A DNA stretch of 15,211 nt from assembly GCA_018399295.1 (NCBI GenBank), contig JAGYOO010000006.1, forward strand, positions 1 to 15,211, read 5' to 3'. The stretch comes from Candidatus Omnitrophota bacterium (GTDB taxonomy: Bacteria > Omnitrophota > Gorgyraeia > B26-G9). Below the pieces are notes generated by a model that was not told where the DNA came from, did not search any database, and saw only the letters and a list, made by a program, of their open reading frames with translations. A program made the translations under genes and the position numbers. Position 1 is the stretch's first letter, and each line of letters starts with the position of its first letter. Shown one piece after another: positions 10,143 through 15,211 of the stretch.

Positions 10143-10572
10143 GCAGGTTAAAGAGGAACAGCAGGAAGAACAGAAAAAGCCGGTTGAGCTTTCTGCAAAG
10201 GCGGAGGAAATTATAAAGGGTATCGAGACCATGAGCGTGCTGGAATTATCGAACCTGGTTAAGGCCCTCGAAGATAAGTTCGGTGTATCGGCCAGCATGC
10301 CGATGGGGATGGCCATGGCCGCTCCTGCTGGTGCCGCCGCTGCCGCGCCGGAAGAGGAAAAGACCAGCTTTACCGTGGTTCTTGCCGCTGTCGGCGACAA
10401 GAAGATTCAGGTCATCAAGGAGATTCGCGGGGTAACCGAACTTGGGTTGAAGGAAGCCAAGGATCTGGTGGAAGCTGCTCCGAAGGCGGTCAAGGAAAAT
10501 GTTTCCAAAGAAGAGGCCGAGGAGATCAAGAAGAAGCTCGAAGCGCAGGGAGCGACTGTAGAGCTGAAGTAA
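10135..10572 (+). CDS. rplL: 50S ribosomal protein L7/L12
   Basis: L7/L12 is the multi-copy stalk protein that recruits and stimulates the translational GTPases. The start at 10135 gives 145 residues, about 20 more than the usual 120-125; the extra part is an N-terminal acidic, glutamine-rich tail ([15 protein letters not shown]). The dimerisation/L10-binding helices follow ([18 protein letters not shown]), then an Ala/Met/Pro-rich hinge (about 56-75) and the C-terminal factor-binding domain with [20 protein letters not shown]. It overlaps rplJ by 8 nt and precedes rpoB by 29 nt. That short gap holds no terminator or attenuator such as E. coli has between rplL and rpoB. Confidence 0.97.
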   Translation: MAEQVKEEQQEEQKKPVELSAKAEEIIKGIETMSVLELSNLVKALEDKFGVSASMPMGMAMAAPAGAAAAAPEEEKTSFTVVLAAVGDKKIQVIKEIRGVTELGLKEAKDLVEAAPKAVKENVSKEEAEEIKKKLEAQGATVELK

Positions 10573-10601
10573 ACGGTAAATACCTTCGAGGTTAGTCCAA
10601 T

Positions 10602-13600
10602 ATGGTAGAAAGAAAAAACTACGCGAAGCTCAAATATATTTTTGAGCTGCCGCATCTTTTGCAGGTCCAGCGCGAATCTTACAATAGCTTTATTCAGGAA
10701 GGAATTCCGCGGAGCAAGCGGCGGCAGAGCGGCGGTCTTGATGCCGTGTTCCAGGAGGTCTTCCCGATTGAGAATTTCGATAAGACCTGCCGAGTGGAGT
10801 ATGTCGATTATACGCTTGACAGATCCAAGTATGATGTCTGGGAATGTCAACGCCGGGGATTGACCTATGCCTCCCCTCTCAAGGTGACCCTGCGCCTTCG
10901 TACGCAAAAGGAAGTGAAGGAGCAGGAGGTTTACATGGGCGAGCTTCCGCTGATGACCGACGTGGGCACGTTTGTTATCAATGGAGACGAGCGGGTGGTT
11001 GTAAGCCAGTTGCACCGGTCTCCGGGCATCTGTTTTGAGGAGGCTGGGAATGTTGCCGGGAAAAAGCTTTATTCAGCCCGTATCATTCCTTACCGCGGCG
11101 CCTGGGTAGAGTTTGAGTTTGACGCTAATGACGTACTTTACGTGTATATTGATCGCCGGCGCAAATTCTTTGCCACGACCTTTCTTCGCGCTATCGGTTA
11201 TTCTTCGAACCCGGAGATCCTCAAGCTGTTTTATCCGGTTCAGGAGGTAAAACTTCCGTTGAAGACCACGGAAGAGATGTCCAAGATGATCATCGCTACT
11301 GACGTTCCTAATCCCAGCGACGCGACCACGGTAATGATTTCCGCTGGAAGCCGGTTGACGAAACACGCTGTGGATCAGATGCTGGATATGGGAATAAAAA
11401 AAATCGATGCCTTTGTCGCGGATAGCCTGGAAGTGATCAATACTCTGGAGAAGGACCGAACTCAGAACCGGGAAGAGGCGTTGTTTGAGATTTATCGTCG
11501 TCTTCGTCCCGGCGATCCTGTGACTATTGAATCGGCCGAAGGACTGATCGAACGGTTAATTTTTGATCCGCGGCGTTACGATCTGGGGCGCGTTGGCCGG
11601 TTTGTCCTTAATCGTAAACTCAAGATGAACGTCGATCTGGATCAGCGGGGGTTGGATAAAGAGACCCTTATCAGCGCTGTTCGGTATCTCATAAAATTGA
11701 AGAACGGTGAAGGCGAGATTGATGATATTGATCATCTCGGTAACCGGCGCGTGCGGACGGTCGGTGAACTCGTGCAGAACCAGTTTCGAATCGGATTGGC
11801 CCGGATGGAGCGCTCAGTGCGGGAGAGGATGGGCATCTACGATTTAGAAACCGTAATGCCGCATAATCTGATTAATTCCAAACTTATTTCATCGGTCATT
11901 AAAGATTTTTTTGGCCGCAGTCAGCTTTCTCAATTCATGGATCAGACAAATCCTCTGGCTGAATTAACCCATAAGCGCCGTCTCAGCGCACTGGGGCCGG
12001 GTGGATTGAGCCGAGAGCGGGCCGGGTTTGAGGTCCGCGACGTACATTATTCGCACTATGGCCGTATTTGTCCGATTGAAACGCCGGAAGGTCCGAATAT
12101 CGGTCTTATTGCTTCATTGACCACCTATTCCCGGATAAACGAGTTCGGGTTTATTGAAACTCCTTACCGGAGAGTGGAAAAAGGGCGGGTCACCGATAAT
12201 CTGGATTATTTGAGCGCGGACATGGAGGATCAGTACGTTATCGCGCAGGCGAACGCGCCGATCGACCCGCAAGGACGGTTTATAAATGACAGCATTCTTT
12301 GCCGGTACAAGGGAGATTTTCCCAAGATGCCCAAGGAAGATGTTGATTATATGGACATTTCTCCTTCCCAGCTGGTGAGTGTTGCCGCGTCCTTGGTTCC
12401 GTTTCTGGAACACGATGACGCCAACCGCGCCCTGATGGGGGCGAACATGCAGCGTCAGTCAGTTCCGCTTCTGGATACCGAGGCGCCGCTGGTCGGTACG
12501 GGCATGGAGGCCAAGGTGGCCAAGGATACCGGGTCGGTAGTCGTGGCCCTGACATCTGGAACCGTGCAGTATGTGGACGCGGAGAAGATTATTTTAAATG
12601 ACAACGTCTATCATCTGAAAAAGTTCATGCGGTCTAACGCCTCCACCAGCTTGAATCAACGGCCGATTGTTAAGGCCGGAGACAAAGTAAAGAAGGGGCA
12701 GGTGCTGGCGGATGGGGCGGCGACCAAGAATGGAGAACTGGCATTGGGCCGGAACGTCCTGGTCGCGTTTATGCCCTGGCGTGGCTACAATTTCGAAGAC
12801 GCCATTCTCATCAGTGAAAAGGTAGTTAAGGAAGACCTGTACACCTCGGTTCATATTGAGGAATTTGAATGCGAGGCCCGCGACACCCGTTTGGGTAATG
12901 AAGAGATTACCCGGGATATCCCGAACGTTGGCGAAGAGTCGCTGAAGGATCTCGGGGAAGACGGGATCATCCGGGTCGGCGCTCAGGTGCAAGCCGGAGA
13001 TATCCTGGTGGGAAAGGTCACGCCCAAGAGTGAGACCGAACTTTCACCGGAAGAAAAACTGTTGCGGGCGATCTTCGGAGAAAAGGCCCAGGATGTCAAA
13101 GATACCTCGCTGACGGTTCCGCCCGGAGTCGAAGGCGTGATCATCGATGTCCGTGTTTTTTCCCGGAAGGGACTGAGAAACAAATCCAAAGAACAGATAA
13201 ATGAAGAACTGCGGATGATGGATAAGATCCGCAAGTATTATACGGATCAGATCAAAAAACTGAAACTTGAAAGAAATAATAAGCTTGCTAGCCTGCTTCA
13301 GGGAAAACAGCTTGCCCAGAGTCTTTTGGACGAAGAAAGTGGAGCGGTGCTGGTTGCCGCGAACCGGACGGTAAAAAAGACTGACCTGAAAAAGCTGGAA
13401 CGGGCCGATCTGGATAGTATCCGGATAACTGATGATCCGGAGAAGACGGAAGAGATAAAGCGCGTTGTTCGGCTGCTTGATTCTCAGATTCAGGAAACGG
13501 TTGAAGAGCAGGAGCGGGAGACTGAAAAAGTAAAGCGTGGCGATGAACTTCCTCCGGGAGTGCTGAAAAAGGTGGTTGTTCTGGTCGCTTCGAAAAAGCG

Positions 13601-14315
13601 TCTGTCCGTAGGAGATAAGATGGCCGGTCGACACGGGAACAAGGGTGTTATCGCCCGGATCCTGCCGGAAGAGGATATGCCGTATCTGCCGGACGGAACC
13701 CCGGTGGAGATAGTCCTGAATCCTTTAGGTGTGCCTTCGCGGATGAACGTCGGCCAGATTCTGGAGACCCATCTGGGCTGGGCGGCAAAGGTGCTGGGAT
13801 TTCAGGCGGCCAGTCCGGTTTTCGACGGCGCGACCGAAGCTGAGATCCGTCAGGAGCTCAAAAAGGCCGGGCTTCCGGAAGATGGAAAAGTTGTTTTGCG
13901 CGATGGTTTTACCGGAGACAATTTCCATCAGAAGGTGGCCGTGGGCTATATTTATATCGTAAAACTTGCTCACCTTGTAGACGATAAGATTCATGCCCGT
14001 TCCATCGGGCCTTATTCACTGGTAACTCAGCAGCCTCTGGGGGGTAAAGCCCAGTTCGGCGGTCAGAGGTTCGGTGAAATGGAAGTATGGGCTCTCGAGG
14101 CGTATGGAGCGGCCTACACGCTTCAGGAACTGTTAACGGTCAAGAGCGATGATGTTATCGGCCGGACGCGGATCTATGAATCAATCGTTAAGGGAGAAAA
14201 CGCGCTCAATCCGAGCACTCCGGAGTCATTCAACGTTCTGGTCAAGGAACTGCAGAGTTTGGCCTTGGATGTGCGTACGGAAATGAAACATAAAGATAAA
14301 GAGCCGAAAAAGTAA
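10602..14315 (+). CDS. rpoB: RNA polymerase beta subunit
   Basis: Beta forms, with beta', the active-site cleft of RNA polymerase. The protein has 1,237 residues. The rifampicin-binding cluster is at residues 440-464 ([19 protein letters not shown] onward). The positions equivalent to E. coli Q513, D516, H526 and S531 are Q444, D447, H457 and S462, all of the sensitive type. The active-site stretch [13 protein letters not shown] is near residue 1005, and the C-terminal clamp-binding region has [21 protein letters not shown] helical, highly charged insertion at about residues 853-980 corresponds in place to the beta-i9 insert of Gram-negative enzymes. The ribosome binding site is CGAGG (10587-10591). 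rpoC follows after 15 nt. Confidence 0.99.
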   Translation: MVERKNYAKLKYIFELPHLLQVQRESYNSFIQEGIPRSKRRQSGGLDAVFQEVFPIENFDKTCRVEYVDYTLDRSKYDVWECQRRGLTYASPLKVTLRLRTQKEVKEQEVYMGELPLMTDVGTFVINGDERVVVSQLHRSPGICFEEAGNVAGKKLYSARIIPYRGAWVEFEFDANDVLYVYIDRRRKFFATTFLRAIGYSSNPEILKLFYPVQEVKLPLKTTEEMSKMIIATDVPNPSDATTVMISAGSRLTKHAVDQMLDMGIKKIDAFVADSLEVINTLEKDRTQNREEALFEIYRRLRPGDPVTIESAEGLIERLIFDPRRYDLGRVGRFVLNRKLKMNVDLDQRGLDKETLISAVRYLIKLKNGEGEIDDIDHLGNRRVRTVGELVQNQFRIGLARMERSVRERMGIYDLETVMPHNLINSKLISSVIKDFFGRSQLSQFMDQTNPLAELTHKRRLSALGPGGLSRERAGFEVRDVHYSHYGRICPIETPEGPNIGLIASLTTYSRINEFGFIETPYRRVEKGRVTDNLDYLSADMEDQYVIAQANAPIDPQGRFINDSILCRYKGDFPKMPKEDVDYMDISPSQLVSVAASLVPFLEHDDANRALMGANMQRQSVPLLDTEAPLVGTGMEAKVAKDTGSVVVALTSGTVQYVDAEKIILNDNVYHLKKFMRSNASTSLNQRPIVKAGDKVKKGQVLADGAATKNGELALGRNVLVAFMPWRGYNFEDAILISEKVVKEDLYTSVHIEEFECEARDTRLGNEEITRDIPNVGEESLKDLGEDGIIRVGAQVQAGDILVGKVTPKSETELSPEEKLLRAIFGEKAQDVKDTSLTVPPGVEGVIIDVRVFSRKGLRNKSKEQINEELRMMDKIRKYYTDQIKKLKLERNNKLASLLQGKQLAQSLLDEESGAVLVAANRTVKKTDLKKLERADLDSIRITDDPEKTEEIKRVVRLLDSQIQETVEEQERETEKVKRGDELPPGVLKKVVVLVASKKRLSVGDKMAGRHGNKGVIARILPEEDMPYLPDGTPVEIVLNPLGVPSRMNVGQILETHLGWAAKVLGFQAASPVFDGATEAEIRQELKKAGLPEDGKVVLRDGFTGDNFHQKVAVGYIYIVKLAHLVDDKIHARSIGPYSLVTQQPLGGKAQFGGQRFGEMEVWALEAYGAAYTLQELLTVKSDDVIGRTRIYESIVKGENALNPSTPESFNVLVKELQSLALDVRTEMKHKDKEPKK

Positions 14316-14330
14316 AAGGGGAAAATTTGT

Positions 14331-15211
14331 ATGGTAACGGATCCTAATGCCTTTGATGCCATATCCATCCGGATTGCTTCTTCCGAAGTAATCCGGTCCT
14401 GGTCCCACGGAGAAGTAAAAAAGCCGGAGACCATCAACTACCGGACTCTCAAACCGGAAAAAGACGGTTTATTTTGTGAGAGGATTTTCGGGCCAACCAA
14501 GGACTGGGAGTGCAACTGCGGGAAGTACAAGCGGATCAAGCACAAGGGAATCGTGTGTGACCGTTGCGGTGTTGAAGTTACCTTATCTAAGGTGCGGCGG
14601 GACCGGATGGGGCATATTGAACTGGCTACGCCGGTCTCCCATGTCTGGTTTTTTAAAACCATGCCTTCACGCATGGGGGCCATTCTGGATATGACTCAAC
14701 GGGAGCTGGAGAAGGTGCTTTATTACGAGGAATATATCGTAATTGATGCCGGAGACACCCCCTTGCGCAAGGGGGAGCTGCTCACTGAAGACCGGTATCA
14801 GGAATATCAGGGCCGGTTTGGGAACAAGTTCAAGGCTATGATGGGAGCGGATGCCATCGCCACCCTGCTCAAAGAAGTCGACCTGGATAAGCTGGCGAAA
14901 AAACTCCGCCGGCAACTGGCCGAGACCAAGGCTGAGGCCAGCGAAAAAAAGATTATTAAGACCCTGAAGATCGTAGATGCCATGCGTAAGTCGGATAACC
15001 GGCCGGAATGGATGATTCTCAGCGTGCTGCCGGTGATCCCTCCGGATCTGCGTCCGCTGGTTCCGTTGGATGGAGGCCGGTTTGCTACGAGCGATCTGAA
15101 CGATCTTTACCGCCGCGTGATAAACCGTAATAACCGGCTGAAAAAGCTGTTGGAACTTAAGGCCCCGGATGTGATCATTCGTAATGAAAAGCGGATGCTC
15201 CAGGAGGCAGT
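14331..15211 (+). CDS. rpoC: RNA polymerase beta' subunit, N-terminal part (3' end cut by window edge)
   Basis: The first 293 complete codons plus two bases of the catalytic beta' subunit. The ATG at 14331 has AAAGGGGAA (14316-14323) upstream and follows rpoB by 15 nt, the normal arrangement. The first zinc-binding site of the clamp is intact: C61-x-C63 and C76-x2-C79 in the CNCGKYK...CDRCGVEV context, just after the conserved [13 protein letters not shown]. The clamp-helix region and the [20 protein letters not shown] segment follow. The reading ends inside [13 protein letters not shown], just before the point where RpoC normally continues to DNGRRGR and the RPLKSL block. The left edge of the window begins just before that KSL block in the matching frame, so these are most likely two ends of one gene. 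Confidence 0.98.
   Translation, partial: MVTDPNAFDAISIRIASSEVIRSWSHGEVKKPETINYRTLKPEKDGLFCERIFGPTKDWECNCGKYKRIKHKGIVCDRCGVEVTLSKVRRDRMGHIELATPVSHVWFFKTMPSRMGAILDMTQRELEKVLYYEEYIVIDAGDTPLRKGELLTEDRYQEYQGRFGNKFKAMMGADAIATLLKEVDLDKLAKKLRRQLAETKAEASEKKIIKTLKIVDAMRKSDNRPEWMILSVLPVIPPDLRPLVPLDGGRFATSDLNDLYRRVINRNNRLKKLLELKAPDVIIRNEKRMLQEA

Noticed and set aside
10816..10844. TTGACA in rpoB as a promoter
   Set aside because: No -10-like hexamer at 16-18 bp spacing; the sequence at the expected place is TGGGAA.

Overview
The window is a bacterial chromosomal housekeeping segment with every gene on the + strand. In order it reads: rpoC (C-terminal part), rpsL, rpsG, fusA, tuf, rpmG, a terminator, tRNA-Trp(CCA), secE, nusG, rplK, rplA, rplJ, rplL, rpoB, rpoC (N-terminal part). 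These are the classical str operon (rpsL-rpsG-fusA-tuf) and the rif/ribosomal-stalk operon (tuf-rpmG-trnW-secE-nusG-rplKAJL-rpoBC). There are no phage, plasmid, transposon, CRISPR or defence genes, and no gene-free stretch longer than 300 bp.

The layout is the most notable thing. Chromosomes with this cluster usually carry two tuf genes as direct repeats about 14-15 kb apart: one before rpmG/trnW/secE and one after fusA. Here there is one tuf, with fusA on its left and rpmG on its right, and both window edges fall in the same rpoC gene, a few codons apart and in the same frame. If the ends are joined, the window forms an almost closed loop of one rif-str cluster. The simplest reading is that two near-identical tuf copies were merged during assembly, giving a circular path opened inside rpoC. 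Real excision by tuf x tuf recombination, or a tandem duplication, are less likely alternatives.

Organism: RpoB carries a helical insertion of the beta-i9 type before its catalytic C-terminal region, and RpoC carries a long insertion after the trigger-loop motif like the SI3 of Gram-negative bacteria. Together with the tuf-rpmG-trnW-secE order and a single-span SecE, this suggests a Gram-negative-type lineage. Sequence flavour reminds me of the PVC/Omnitrophota area, but this is a low-confidence impression. Base composition is moderately GC-rich.

Function: S12, S7, EF-G and EF-Tu serve decoding, 30S assembly, translocation and aminoacyl-tRNA delivery. L33, L11, L1, L10 and L7/L12 belong to the 50S subunit, four of them in the L1 and stalk regions that bind the GTPase factors. 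SecE is part of the SecYEG translocon, NusG couples transcription and translation, and RpoB/RpoC form the RNA polymerase catalytic core. Spacing is very tight (1-nt gaps or overlaps at secE/nusG/rplK and rplJ/rplL). Regulatory signals I can support are a near-consensus sigma70 promoter in the 3' end of fusA aimed at tuf, an intrinsic terminator after rpmG, and overlapping hairpins between rpsL and rpsG.
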